A DNA stretch of 64,000 nucleotides from Deltaproteobacteria bacterium (GTDB lineage: Bacteria; Desulfobacterota; Desulfobacteria; Desulfobacterales; GCA-2748835): assembly GCA_002748835.1 (NCBI GenBank), contig PDTL01000020.1:1-64000 (forward strand), read 5' to 3'. The position numbers and the translations under genes were made by a program. Of this stretch, positions 45,793-55,190 are shown in pieces; positions within the stretch are counted from its first letter, which is position 1; each line of letters begins with the position of its first letter. The notes under the pieces were generated by a model. That model was not told the origin of the DNA. It made no database searches and saw only the letters and a program-made list of their open reading frames with translations.

Positions 45793-46515
45793 ATGGCTGA
45801 AAAAATAAACGTCGGGTGTACGCGGCCAACCAGTGCCCCGGTAGATGAATCTGAACAAAGCGAAATCGTCAGTCCTGTTGAAACCACGGTAAAGGAGGTA
45901 GGTCCCATGATTATGCCTGGTAAAAAAGTTCCGGATTTTACAGCGCCGGCGTATCAGAAAGGTGAATTTACATCGGTGCGTCTTTCCGATTATCTGGGGA
46001 AATGGGTGGTGCTCTGCTTTTATCCCGGTGATTTTACCTTTGTCTGAGCGACCGAGATTTCGGCAGTTGCCGAAAAACATGCTGAATTTGAAGCACTGGG
46101 TGTTCAGGTGCTTTCCATGAGCACAGACAGCGTTTTTGTCCATAAAATGTGGGTGGACGATGAACTGTCTAAAATGGTGGCGGGCGGTGTTCCCTTTCCC
46201 ATGCTGTCCGATGCGGGCGGAAACGTGGGAACCTTGTATAAGGTATTTGATCCCGAAGCGGGTGTGGATGTCCGCGGCCGGTTTCTGATCGATCCAGACG
46301 GTATCCTCCAGGGCTATGAAGTGCTCAGTCCGCCTGTGGGCAGAAATGTGTCAGAGACGCTTCGTCAGATTCAGGCATTTCAGCTTGTTCGGGAGACAAA
46401 GGGGGCAGAAGCCACTCCGTCCGGATGGCGGCCGGGTAAAACGACCCTGAAACCGGGTCCGGAGCTGGTCGGTAAGGTTTGGGACGCCTGGAAAACGGAC
46501 ATGGCCTTTGACTAG
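45793..46515 (+). CDS. Peroxiredoxin, selenocysteine-containing (UGA at 46045-46047 read as Sec)
   Basis: Two frames join in phase through a single TGA. The text reads [21 protein letters not shown], where peroxiredoxins have FYPxDFTFVCPTE, so UGA replaces the peroxidatic cysteine. The full product is 240 residues with Sec at 85. A hairpin fit for a bacterial SECIS starts 10 bases after the UGA. Two strong ribosome-binding sites exist: AAAGGAGG before this ATG and AAAGGAGG before an in-frame ATG at 45907, which would put Sec at residue 47, the usual position. The C-terminal resolving-cysteine site of 2-Cys enzymes (VCPAxW) reads ATPSGW, so that cysteine is missing. A terminator follows. It should reduce peroxides with a selenol. 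Confidence 0.93.
46045..46080 (+). promoter_or_regulatory. UGA Sec codon and bacterial SECIS hairpin
   Basis: TGA at 46045-46047. TTTCGGC (46058-46064) pairs perfectly with GCCGAAA (46069-46075), leaving an AGTT loop with a G, 18 bases from the UGA. Bacterial SECIS elements lie in this range inside the coding region and carry a G in the apical loop that SelB reads. Confidence 0.8.
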
Positions 46516-46541
46516 GATCTGTACCTGCCTTTGTTCTCTTT

Positions 46542-46581
46542 GCCGGTAAACGGGAGCCTGTCCTGTTTGCCGGCTTTTTTT
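46542..46581 (+). terminator. Terminator of the peroxiredoxin gene
   Basis: GCCGGTAAACGGGA (46542-46555) pairs with TCCTGTTTGCCGGC (46561-46574) with two G-U pairs and a 5-base loop, then seven T. Confidence 0.9.
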
Positions 46582-46821
46582 GGGGGATCCGTCTCAGACC
46601 ATGGCCCCGGGGATGTCAATTTATACGAACACTGGTCAGCAGAGGATCCTGATTTCTAAAATAGCTATTGACGTTACAATGTTTCTTTCAGTAAACAGAA
46701 AATCAACGCCTCGTGAATCAATTGAGCGGCACCGGCAGCCCACTGGTGGTTGATCAACACACGTAGAGATGCGAACACACCATCAGATACTGATATAACG
46801 GCTCATGGTGGGGAGACCTGC

Positions 46822-47196
46822 ATGTTTAAAGTCATTGCTGATCCGAAAAAAAACCGTCTGTACCTGACGCTTGGGCGGATATCATCAACCTTGGAGACCG
46901 AGGCAATTATTTATCAGATCGAAAAAGCCGTTCAGCAGCTCACGAAAGGATTTACCTGTCTGAAGGATTTGCGTGAATATGATGTCTGTCCACCTGTCAC
47001 CGAAGCCTTTATGCAGGATTGTCAGGTGATTCTCTGGGATGCGCAGATCGGTAAAACGGTCCGTGTCTGTAAAAACATCGCTGAATGCGATCTTTTTTCC
47101 TTTGAAACCAAAAGTATGGTTTGGCCGGCCTATGATGTCAGTAAGGTGGAATGTATGAAAGAGGCGGAAGCGATTCTGGACAGCCATACCTGCTGA
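46822..47196 (+). CDS. Hypothetical protein, 124 residues
   Basis: It starts at MFKVIADPKKNRLYLTLGR with GGGGAG six bases upstream; 24 more codons are open before it but carry no such site. The pattern of strand, helix (EAIIYQIEKAVQQL), strand, helix and strand resembles STAS-like folds, only as a guess. There are several scattered cysteines and a CPPVTEAF turn. It is cytoplasmic. The gene has room for its own promoter after the peroxiredoxin terminator. No family is recognised. Confidence 0.65.
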   Translation: MFKVIADPKKNRLYLTLGRISSTLETEAIIYQIEKAVQQLTKGFTCLKDLREYDVCPPVTEAFMQDCQVILWDAQIGKTVRVCKNIAECDLFSFETKSMVWPAYDVSKVECMKEAEAILDSHTC

Positions 47197-47233
47197 CCGT
47201 TTTGTTTCCCCGTAAAAAAGGGCCGGTGCCGGG

Positions 47234-47935
47234 TCAGAAAGCCTGCATGATGGCCATGAAGCGGCCCCGGGAAGTGGACGCTGAGCAACCGCGTGCCTCG
47301 AGCAGCCCGATCATGGCCGGATCATCAAAGCGAAGAAAGGGATTCACTTTTTTTTCATCTCCGAGGGTCGACATTACATGATGGGACGTGTAGGCATCCA
47401 TAAACTGCTTTACGGCCGGCTCGCCGGGAAGTATGGCGTTTGCGAATGCGATGGATTCCCGGACATAATCGTGGCCTGCGTACACGATCGTTTTATCTGG
47501 AAGCGCCATGAGCCGCCGGAGTGAATTGTAGAATCCGTCCAGGTCTCCTGAAAAACAGTTTCCCACAGTTCCGTTGAAGAGCGTGTCTCCGCTGATCAGG
47601 GCGGTACCGGTGTAAAACACGATAGAATCGTCGGAATGACCGGGTGAGCGGAAAACCCGGATACGGTCCGTGTCCACGGTGAGGGATTCATTGTCTGTAA
47701 ACGTGGTGCATTTTCGGAACGGGGCGCCGGTGAGTTGTTCCATGCGTTTGTTTCCGCACGTATGGTCCCCATGGCTGTGGGTGTTGGTGATCAGCGAGAA
47801 CCTCAGGTGATGTGCGGCGGCAAACGCGGCCATCGCTTCCGGTGCGCCGGGATCGATAGCGATGGCTGTACGGGATCCGTAAACTAGATATCCAAAATTG
47901 TCCGCGTTGTATCTGAATTGTTTGACGGAGAGCAT
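47234..47935 (-). CDS. Metallo-beta-lactamase-fold hydrolase (glyoxalase II-like)
   Basis: The 233-residue protein has the zinc motif THSHGDHT near residue 56, GHSDDSI (third histidine) near 100, GDTLFNGTVG (bridging Asp) near 117 and YAGHDY near 152. These are the landmarks of hydroxyacylglutathione hydrolase-like enzymes. It may cleave thioesters of glutathione or another thiol. The start has AAAGGA upstream. The tail after the fold (STSRGRFMAIMQAF) is short, so the C-terminal helical domain of true GloB is reduced and the substrate is uncertain. Confidence 0.87.
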   Translation of the reverse strand: MLSVKQFRYNADNFGYLVYGSRTAIAIDPGAPEAMAAFAAAHHLRFSLITNTHSHGDHTCGNKRMEQLTGAPFRKCTTFTDNESLTVDTDRIRVFRSPGHSDDSIVFYTGTALISGDTLFNGTVGNCFSGDLDGFYNSLRRLMALPDKTIVYAGHDYVRESIAFANAILPGEPAVKQFMDAYTSHHVMSTLGDEKKVNPFLRFDDPAMIGLLEARGCSASTSRGRFMAIMQAF

Positions 47936-48059
47936 GGGGTGTCCTTTTTCTTTCTGTGTGCGTTCTTGGCTCTCGCTTATCATGTGCCAGGAAGGGGCGT
48001 TCTGTCAAATCGCCCGCTGATGCAGTTCTCTAAAAAAATAAATCAGGAAGTGGGAACAA

Positions 48060-49037
48060 ATGAACCTGTTCGTTAACGGTGTGATGCTGGTGGCCGGGTT
48101 TGTGTTTTTGATCAAAGGTGCGGATATGCTCGTAGACGGCGCGTCCTCACTGGCAAGAACCTTACGGATTTCCGATCTGGCCATCGGTCTGACCGTGGTA
48201 TCGTTCGGGACATCCACGCCCGAACTCTTCGTTAATATCACGGCCAGCCTTGCCGGCAACAACGAAATGGCGGTGGGGAATGTCATTGGCAGCAATATTG
48301 CCAATGTGCTTCTGATTCTTGGCGTGTCGGCCATCATCATGCCCTTGTCCGTGGGCAGAGGTACCATTTGGAAGGCGATTCCCTTTTGTTTGCTGTCCAT
48401 GGTGGTTGCCATGGTGGCGGCAAACGACATTTTTTTTGATCAGAGTACTGTTTCGGTATTCAGCCGTTCTGAAGGCATTACCTTTCTGCTTTTTTTCATT
48501 ATCTTCCTCTATTACACAGGGACCATCGCAAAAGATACAACCGTGTTCAGCCCCCTGGCGCCGGAAGATACCCGCCGTGTTCCCGTTTCCCTTTTTCTGA
48601 TTGTCATCGGCCTTCTCGGGCTGAAATTCGGCGGGGATTTTGTGGTCAAGGGCGCCCTCGGGCTGGCTGAGATCATCGGTATTTCCGAAGCCGTGGCCGG
48701 GCTGACCATTGTGGCGCTGGGAACCTCGCTGCCGGAACTGGCCACCTCTGCCGTTGCCGCATGGCGGGGGCAGGTGGATATCGCTGTCGGGAATGTGGTG
48801 GGATCCAATATATTCAATATTTTTCTGGTCATGGGTATCAGTTCGGTGATTCATCCCATTCCCTTTGATACGTCCCTGAACCCGGATATGTTCATCGCGT
48901 TTTTTGCCAGTCTGCTCCTGTTCATTTTCATGTTTACGGGTATCCGTGAACGGGTGGATCGCTGGGAAGGGGGCGTTTTTTTGTTTATGTATGTCGCCTA
49001 TGTGGGCTATCTGTTTCTGGGCCGGGTCCCGGCTTGA
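48060..49037 (+). CDS. Calcium/sodium antiporter (CaCA family, YrbG type)
   Basis: A 325-residue inner-membrane protein with ten or so TM segments in two inverted halves. Each half has the alpha-repeat signature: GLTVVSFGTSTPELFVNI (about residues 43-60) and GLTIVALGTSLPELATSA (about 214-231), followed by the GNVIGSNIANV and GNVVGSNIFNI pairs. These hold the acidic ion-binding residues of Ca2+/Na+ exchangers. It is a lone gene. Confidence 0.93.
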   Translation: MNLFVNGVMLVAGFVFLIKGADMLVDGASSLARTLRISDLAIGLTVVSFGTSTPELFVNITASLAGNNEMAVGNVIGSNIANVLLILGVSAIIMPLSVGRGTIWKAIPFCLLSMVVAMVAANDIFFDQSTVSVFSRSEGITFLLFFIIFLYYTGTIAKDTTVFSPLAPEDTRRVPVSLFLIVIGLLGLKFGGDFVVKGALGLAEIIGISEAVAGLTIVALGTSLPELATSAVAAWRGQVDIAVGNVVGSNIFNIFLVMGISSVIHPIPFDTSLNPDMFIAFFASLLLFIFMFTGIRERVDRWEGGVFLFMYVAYVGYLFLGRVPA

Positions 49038-49076
49038 GAAACATGTTTCTGTAGCTTTTCTGGCCCTTGATGGTTT

Positions 49077-52000
49077 TTATTCCGGATCCTGACCTGCCTC
49101 AAATGGAGACCAGTACCAGCGTTTTACCGCTACCCAGGTTCGGTGCATGCTTTCACTGGTGGAGACCAGGAGCGCGTAGAGGACCGGCACCACTACCAGG
49201 GTCAGAAACGTGGCAATGATCAGCCCGAAAATCACCACAATGGCCATGGACCGCCACCATTGCGACGACTCGCTCACCAGAGACCAGGCCCCGGACCGGA
49301 AATCATAGGAAATACCGGTAACCATGGGAACCAGGCCCAGCACCGTGGTGATGGCGGTGAGCAGGACCGGTCTCAGGCGCGTGATACCTGCAGAAATAAC
49401 TGCTGCCTGGAGATTTAATCCGGCTTCCCGGAGTCTGTTGATATAGTCGATGAGGACAATGGCGTTGTTCACGACAACGCCGGCTAGTGAAATCACACCC
49501 ACCCCGCTCATGATGATCCCGAAGGGGCTTTTCAGCACAGTCAGACCGAGGAAGACGCCGCCCAGGGACAGCACCACCGATGTCAGGATAATCAGGGGCT
49601 GGGCAACGGAATTGAACAGGGTGACCAGAATGAGAAAGATAAAAAGGACGGCAATGACAAAGGCCCGGGAGAGAAACGCCTGAGATTCCTGCTGGTCTTT
49701 AAACTCGCCGGTGAAGGTCGCCGTGTAATCCGTTGGAAGAGATAATTTTTCCGCCAGCAGCTGTTCCGCTGCTTTTCTTGCGACCGCACCGGTGGTTATG
49801 GTTTCATCCACATTCGCCCTGACAGTGACGGTGCGTTTGTAGTCGACGCGCACAATATCGCCGATACTTCCGGTGAATGCCACCTGCGCGATGGAGGTCA
49901 GGGGGATCAGTTGGCCTTCGGGTGTGGGCAGCATGAGTTTATGCAGCACGTCGGTTACCCGGCGGTCTGCTTCACCGAGTCTTACGATGATGTCATAGTC
50001 GTCATCCCCTTCCTGAAAAGAGGAAATTTCAGCCCCGTTGTACGCGGTTTTCAGCGCAAAGCCGATGCTGCCGGAAGTCAATCCGAACAGGGCGGCTTTC
50101 TGGCGGTCGATGGTGATCTGAATGGAAGGGATGGCATTGATGTAGTCATCCTGGATATCCTTGATCGTGGGAATCTGTGCGAGCAGTCCCCGGACTGTTT
50201 TGGCCAGCTCACCCAGGACCCGGTGCTTGTCACCTGAAATTTCGATGTTGATGGGTGGGCCGGTAGGCGGCCCTTCTTCCTGCTGTTCGACGGTGATGCG
50301 GGCCCCTGGGATGTATTTCAGCCGCTGGCGGATATCCAAAAGGGTGTCGGTTGACGGGCGCTTCCTGTCTTTGAGGTCAATGAACTCAATGCCCACGTGG
50401 GTGGGCGTGTGGGTTCCAAACAGGGCGCCGACCGGATTTTCGATCGATTTTGCGTAGATATACTTAATGTTCGCCAGATCGCTTGGCCCCGTATACGGGC
50501 TGCCGTCTTCCCTTTCATGGGGTATCGGTGCCAGGACGCGTTCATAGTCCTCACGGCTGAGAATGCCGTCACGGGTCAATTCGGCGCACCGGGCATCGGC
50601 TACCGCCATTTCCACCTGTTTTACGATACTGTCGATATACGAAAGATCGGCGCCTTCGGGTGGTTTGATGTTGACATAGACATATGTTGGATCGACGGGC
50701 GGTAGGAATTCATTGGGTTTTTCCAGCCCCACAACCAGCAGCCAGATCAGGATCAAAACAATCACCAGGCCCGCGGATAGGCACAGCACCGTGATGCGGA
50801 ATCTGAGCGCGGTCCGGAGCAGGGCGGTATAGGCGTTCACCAGGCGGTCCCGGGCTTTGACGGGTTTTACCACCACCGTGTTTATCGCACCAGATTCCGG
50901 CAGGGAACCGGAAACCGCGCCCCCTTTGAGCCGCATGAAAAAAGCCGCAAGGGCCGGGTTGATGACAAGGGCCACCACCAGACTGGATGACAGGGTGATG
51001 ATCAGGGTAATGGGAAGGTAACTCATGAACTCGCCCGTGACACCGGGCCAGAACAGCAGGGGAACAAAGGCGGCAAGCGTGGTCAGGGTCGAGCCGATGA
51101 CCGGCCAGGCCACTTCTGCCGTGGCACCCTTTGCAGCGTCGATGCGGGACATCCCCTGTTCCATGAACCGGTAGATGTTTTCAATGATGACAATGGCATT
51201 GTCAACAAGCATTCCCAGGGCCAGGGTCAGGCTGAACAGGACCACCATGTTCAGGGTGATTCCTAGGAGATGGAGCAGGATAAAGGAGAGCAGCATGGAA
51301 AAGGGGATGGCCATGGCCACAAGAACGGCATTCCGGATGCCCAGGGCAAAGAGGAGGACAACGATGACCAGGATCAGGCCGGACAGGATGTTGTTCTCCA
51401 GATCCGATACCATACTGCGGATATCCTTTGCCTGGTCCATGAGCTTGGTGACCTGGGTTCCAGGTGGCCAGTACGGCTTCTGAGACTGAATCAGCGCTTC
51501 CACCTGGTCGGAAATGGCGATGATGTTTTCTCCGGTTCGTTTTTTTACGGCAATGTTGATGGCGGGCTCCCCATTCAGCCTGGAACGGCTGTCCTCCTCC
51601 TTGAACCCGTCAATAACCTGCGCAAGATCCTTCAGATAAACCGGGCTCCCTTTATGGGTGGCCACTACCAGATTGTAGATCTCGTCGGCTTCGGTGAATT
51701 CTCCCGGAATCCGGAGCTGGTACCGGCCGTGTCCGAGGGTGATGGATCCTCCGGACGTATCGAGATTCTCGCTGCTGACCACCTGCTGAAATGTGGTGAT
51801 GGGGATCCGGTAATAGGCCAGCTTGTCAGGATCGACCTCGATCATGATTTCCCGCTCAACGCCGCCGGTCACATCCACCTCGAGCACGCCGGGGATGGAC
51901 TCGATAGCGTCCTCCAGATCGTCTGCAATCTCCTTGAGCCGGGTGATCCCGGCGGGTCCGGACAGGGAATAGATCACAATGGGCAGTTCCGACAGGTTGA

Positions 52001-52394
52001 CTTCAAACACCGCCGGATCGTTTTCCAGATCCGCCGGCAGATCGGCCAGTGCCTCGTCCACCTTGTCTTTTACATCCTGGATGGCATCATCGATATCGAT
52101 TCCCGTGATGAATTCAATGTTGATCTGGGAAAGCCCCTCGGCACTGACGGATTTGACCTTTTTGATGCCCTCCACCCCTTTGATTTTTTTTTCGATGGGG
52201 ATGGTGATGGTGGTTTCCATATCCGGCGCCGCCACCCCCTTGTACGGGGTTGAAATGAAAACGTACGGGATGGAAACATCCGGATCGCTTTCCCGGGGCA
52301 GCACCTGATAACAATAAGTGCCGAATATCAAGATGATAGCTGCCAGAATTAGGACGCTGACCCGGTTTTTGACAGCGGTATCGGAGAGCAGCAT
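49077..52394 (-). CDS. RND efflux pump, HAE-1/AcrB-like permease
   Basis: The inner-membrane pump of a tripartite efflux system, 1105 residues, with the AcrB plan: TM1 (VSVLILAAIILIFGTYCYQV), a porter domain, TM2-6 around 340-490, TM7 near 545, a second porter domain, and TM8-12 around 920-1080. LALGMLVDNAIVIIENIYRF carries the proton-relay Asp in TM4, and SLAGVVVNNAIVLIDYINRL is the TM10 counterpart. It is slightly longer than AcrB. The start overlaps the adaptor stop by one base. Drugs, metals or organic solvents are possible; the cargo cannot be read from the sequence. Confidence 0.94.
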   Translation of the reverse strand: MLLSDTAVKNRVSVLILAAIILIFGTYCYQVLPRESDPDVSIPYVFISTPYKGVAAPDMETTITIPIEKKIKGVEGIKKVKSVSAEGLSQINIEFITGIDIDDAIQDVKDKVDEALADLPADLENDPAVFEVNLSELPIVIYSLSGPAGITRLKEIADDLEDAIESIPGVLEVDVTGGVEREIMIEVDPDKLAYYRIPITTFQQVVSSENLDTSGGSITLGHGRYQLRIPGEFTEADEIYNLVVATHKGSPVYLKDLAQVIDGFKEEDSRSRLNGEPAINIAVKKRTGENIIAISDQVEALIQSQKPYWPPGTQVTKLMDQAKDIRSMVSDLENNILSGLILVIVVLLFALGIRNAVLVAMAIPFSMLLSFILLHLLGITLNMVVLFSLTLALGMLVDNAIVIIENIYRFMEQGMSRIDAAKGATAEVAWPVIGSTLTTLAAFVPLLFWPGVTGEFMSYLPITLIITLSSSLVVALVINPALAAFFMRLKGGAVSGSLPESGAINTVVVKPVKARDRLVNAYTALLRTALRFRITVLCLSAGLVIVLILIWLLVVGLEKPNEFLPPVDPTYVYVNIKPPEGADLSYIDSIVKQVEMAVADARCAELTRDGILSREDYERVLAPIPHEREDGSPYTGPSDLANIKYIYAKSIENPVGALFGTHTPTHVGIEFIDLKDRKRPSTDTLLDIRQRLKYIPGARITVEQQEEGPPTGPPINIEISGDKHRVLGELAKTVRGLLAQIPTIKDIQDDYINAIPSIQITIDRQKAALFGLTSGSIGFALKTAYNGAEISSFQEGDDDYDIIVRLGEADRRVTDVLHKLMLPTPEGQLIPLTSIAQVAFTGSIGDIVRVDYKRTVTVRANVDETITTGAVARKAAEQLLAEKLSLPTDYTATFTGEFKDQQESQAFLSRAFVIAVLFIFLILVTLFNSVAQPLIILTSVVLSLGGVFLGLTVLKSPFGIIMSGVGVISLAGVVVNNAIVLIDYINRLREAGLNLQAAVISAGITRLRPVLLTAITTVLGLVPMVTGISYDFRSGAWSLVSESSQWWRSMAIVVIFGLIIATFLTLVVVPVLYALLVSTSESMHRTWVAVKRWYWSPFEAGQDPE

Positions 52395-53527
52395 CAGCGG
52401 AGCTCCCGGGTATCGGTTACCTGGCTCAGTACCCGTATCGGCTGACCGTCGGTTAAGTCACGCTGACCCACGACAATGACACGGTCGTCTTCAGACAGGC
52501 CGTCTGCGATCTCGACTTCCCAGCCGTCATGAATGCCCAGCGTCACGGCTTTCCGTGTGGCTGTGTCATCTGAAGCCACAAAGACAAAATGCCTGTCATC
52601 CTGTGAAATCACTGCAAAGACCGGTACACTGAGCGCATTGTCAGCCGCCTTTTTCACGAGGGTGACCCGTGAAAACATATCCGGGAGGATCTCTTCAGAC
52701 GGGTTGTCGATCATCACTTCCAGCCGGTAGAGCTTGGCCAGGGGATCGGCGGACCGGGAGAGGTAGTATTTTTTTGCCGGAAACGGCCGTCTGTCGAGCG
52801 CGTCGATTTCAACGGTGAAATCCGTCAGGTTCCGGATATCGCTGATGTCGGATTCGGGTATCCCCACATTGACCTTGATCCGATCCAGCTGCAGAATGTC
52901 GGCGATCGGGTCTCCCACGGAAATATACTGTCCTTCTTCCACATACACCTTGTCAATGATACCGTGGGTGGATGCGGTGATATCGCAGCGTTCGAGCCGC
53001 AGAGCGGCCGTATCCATGGCAGAACGCGCGCTTTCAAGATCAGCGGATGCCGCATCAAGCAGGGACCGGGTCGACAACTGCTTGCCATGCAGTTCAAAAA
53101 TCCGGTCATAGGAGGCCTGGGCGGTTTTATAGGCGGCGGCTGCCGCATGATGGCTCAGCCGATAGTCGCGTTTGTCAACGGAGCAGAGGGGGCTCCCCTG
53201 TTTGACAGGGTCCCCTTCACGGATCTGTTTTTTCTCTATCTTTCCGGTCACTTCCGACTGAACGGTCAGGCGCAGCCAGGGTTCGGTCATGGCGGGAAAA
53301 CTGATGGCCTCCGTCAGGCGCTTGGGGACCATGGCCAGGGTGACCACATTCACAGGCGGAATTTCCGCACGGATTGCTGCGGCTTTCTCTGCTTTAAGAC
53401 GTTTGCTTTCCGCTTTCACCCGGCCCAGCAGCACCAAAACGGTTACTGCCATGACCATGAGAATCACTACCGGGAGCCACCCCCACAGGGTGCGGAGCAG
53501 GTCGGAATTCCGTGGTGTATTGTTCAT
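52394..53527 (-). CDS. RND efflux periplasmic adaptor (membrane fusion protein)
   Basis: The 377-residue protein has one N-terminal TM anchor (residues 17-36), a barrel-sandwich domain (LTVQSEVTGKIEKKQIREGDPVKQG, then HGIIDKVYVEEGQYISVGDPIADI), an alpha hairpin between them (about residues 130-185) and a C-terminal beta-barrel. It links the permease to TolC. Its ATG overlaps the tolC-like stop by one base. Confidence 0.93.
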   Translation of the reverse strand: MNNTPRNSDLLRTLWGWLPVVILMVMAVTVLVLLGRVKAESKRLKAEKAAAIRAEIPPVNVVTLAMVPKRLTEAISFPAMTEPWLRLTVQSEVTGKIEKKQIREGDPVKQGSPLCSVDKRDYRLSHHAAAAAYKTAQASYDRIFELHGKQLSTRSLLDAASADLESARSAMDTAALRLERCDITASTHGIIDKVYVEEGQYISVGDPIADILQLDRIKVNVGIPESDISDIRNLTDFTVEIDALDRRPFPAKKYYLSRSADPLAKLYRLEVMIDNPSEEILPDMFSRVTLVKKAADNALSVPVFAVISQDDRHFVFVASDDTATRKAVTLGIHDGWEVEIADGLSEDDRVIVVGQRDLTDGQPIRVLSQVTDTRELR

Positions 53528-54879
53528 CAGGGTGCACTCTCTTTTTCAGGGTAAACGGCCTGTTTCACCTTCGCCAGCAGCTGGCCGGTGGCCCAGTCAA
53601 GGCCGATGACGGCCGTATGATAGGTATACTGCGCGTTGAGCAGTTCGGTTTCAGAGGTTGCCAGCAGGGTGCTGCTGTCCATCACAGCCACGCTGTCAAC
53701 CAATCCGTAGCTGAACTGCTCAACTGTTGCCGCATAATTGGCTTTCGCAAACCGGACCTGTTCCTTCAGGGCGGCAAACGCATTGACCTGGGTGATGAGA
53801 TTCAGGAACGCGGATGCCACATCCAGGCGAATCTGTTTTTTCTGTTCGATGATGGCCAGCCGGGCCTGCTGTGTCCGGGCGCGGGTTTCCCGGACCTGGG
53901 CTGACCGCAGGCCTCCCTGATACAGGGGCACGGTGAGTTCGATGCCGACCCTCACCGAATCCGAGTCATCATGACCGTCAGGGGCTCGGGCAAAGGCATC
54001 CGGGGACTGGGAAAAATCCGTGTATACGGCAGACAGGCCCAATGACGGCCAGTAGGCGCTTTTATCGATCCGGATCTGGTTTTGGACGGTTTTCACTGCG
54101 TATGCAAGGGCTTTGAGCTCGCACCGGTTGTCGAACGCCGTACGGATCAGGGTGTCCATGTCAGCTTCCGGCATGACCGGATCCTTCAGGGAGGGATGGG
54201 ATACCGTATACGGCCAGGGAACGGCAACCAGCCGCGTCAACGCATGCCGGGCCAGCATCAGGTCGTTTTCCGACCGAATGACCGCTGATTTTGCGCCGGA
54301 AACTTCGGCATCCGCCCGGTAGATTTCAGGCTTTGTCACGTCTCCGAGAGCGACTCTGGCAGTGACGGCGTTCCGGTGCGTGATCAGACGCGCATGCTCC
54401 GCCTTCTGAATGGTTACGGCCTGCCGCGCGCGCATGATGTCATAATAGGCCCGGGAGACCTGGTACAGGTAAGTTGCCGTGAGCGCGTCCCGGTTGAACG
54501 CCGCCTCCCGGATCCTGTCCTTTGCCATGCCATAGGCGATCAGCTCCCGGCCGTTCAGTGTAAACCGCTGATCGAGGCGGGCGCCCCAGCCAGTGTACCG
54601 ATCCGGCTGGCTCAGGGTGTCGTCCGTGTCCATATACGTGGAATGGGAAGCAAATCCGCTGAGAGAGGGAATGAGAACCGATTTTGCCTTGCGCAGGTTT
54701 TCTCTGGCGATGTCAACGTCCAGCGCCGCAATCCGTAAGGATTCGGCATGGGACAAGGCCAGACGGTAAACCGCGTTGAGCGGCAGGGCCGTCGGCGCAT
54801 CATCTGCATTAGACGCACCGGCGAAGAACAGACACCACACAACTGCCGCCCGCATGCCGGCGGATCGAACAAAGCGCAT
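53527..54879 (-). CDS. TolC-family outer-membrane efflux protein
   Basis: The 450-residue protein has a signal peptide (MRFVRSAGMRAAVVWCLFFA, cut near ASNADD) and two OEP repeats of long helices with a barrel. LPLNAVYRLALSHAESLRIA opens the first and FALAYAVKTVQNQIRIDKSAYWPSLGLSAVY-like text opens the second; the exact start of the second is ELKALAYAV. I start at MRFVRS, which has AGGGGA about ten bases upstream; 25 more codons are open. First gene of the tripartite efflux operon. Confidence 0.92.
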   Translation of the reverse strand: MRFVRSAGMRAAVVWCLFFAGASNADDAPTALPLNAVYRLALSHAESLRIAALDVDIARENLRKAKSVLIPSLSGFASHSTYMDTDDTLSQPDRYTGWGARLDQRFTLNGRELIAYGMAKDRIREAAFNRDALTATYLYQVSRAYYDIMRARQAVTIQKAEHARLITHRNAVTARVALGDVTKPEIYRADAEVSGAKSAVIRSENDLMLARHALTRLVAVPWPYTVSHPSLKDPVMPEADMDTLIRTAFDNRCELKALAYAVKTVQNQIRIDKSAYWPSLGLSAVYTDFSQSPDAFARAPDGHDDSDSVRVGIELTVPLYQGGLRSAQVRETRARTQQARLAIIEQKKQIRLDVASAFLNLITQVNAFAALKEQVRFAKANYAATVEQFSYGLVDSVAVMDSSTLLATSETELLNAQYTYHTAVIGLDWATGQLLAKVKQAVYPEKESAP

Positions 54880-55065
54880 AGACTGTCGTCCCCTAGGGTT
54901 CGAATATCGGGCCAGCCGATACCCGTTGGTTGTCTCTTTTTTACTGTTTTCCACTATATGAATGAAGAACAGGACGTGTCAATTGATTTAACAGGAGGGG
55001 AAAACACGGCTTTTTTCCAGATGGTTTCACTTGCCGGTGAACGCCGGGTGAGCGGTGAAAACCCA

Positions 55066-55095
55066 TTGACATCGGGTATGCACGTTGGTTATCTT
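55066..55095 (+). promoter_or_regulatory. Promoter of the creD-like gene
   Basis: TTGACA at 55066-55071, an 18-base spacer and TATCTT at 55090-55095, about 95 bases before the ATG. The rest of the 311-base divergent region (54880-55190) shows nothing else I can support. Confidence 0.5.
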
Positions 55096-55190
55096 TGCAA
55101 CATCAACACCGTCATTGCAGCTGTAATACCCACGAATCTCCGGTTGAACACAGCACCGGGAAACATACTTGCTTTTTCTAAAAAGAACCG

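Noticed and set aside
46108..46515. Independent short peroxiredoxin fragment starting after the TGA
   Set aside because: It is in phase with the upstream frame, the TGA sits on the active-site residue and a SECIS-like hairpin follows, so one selenoprotein is the better reading.
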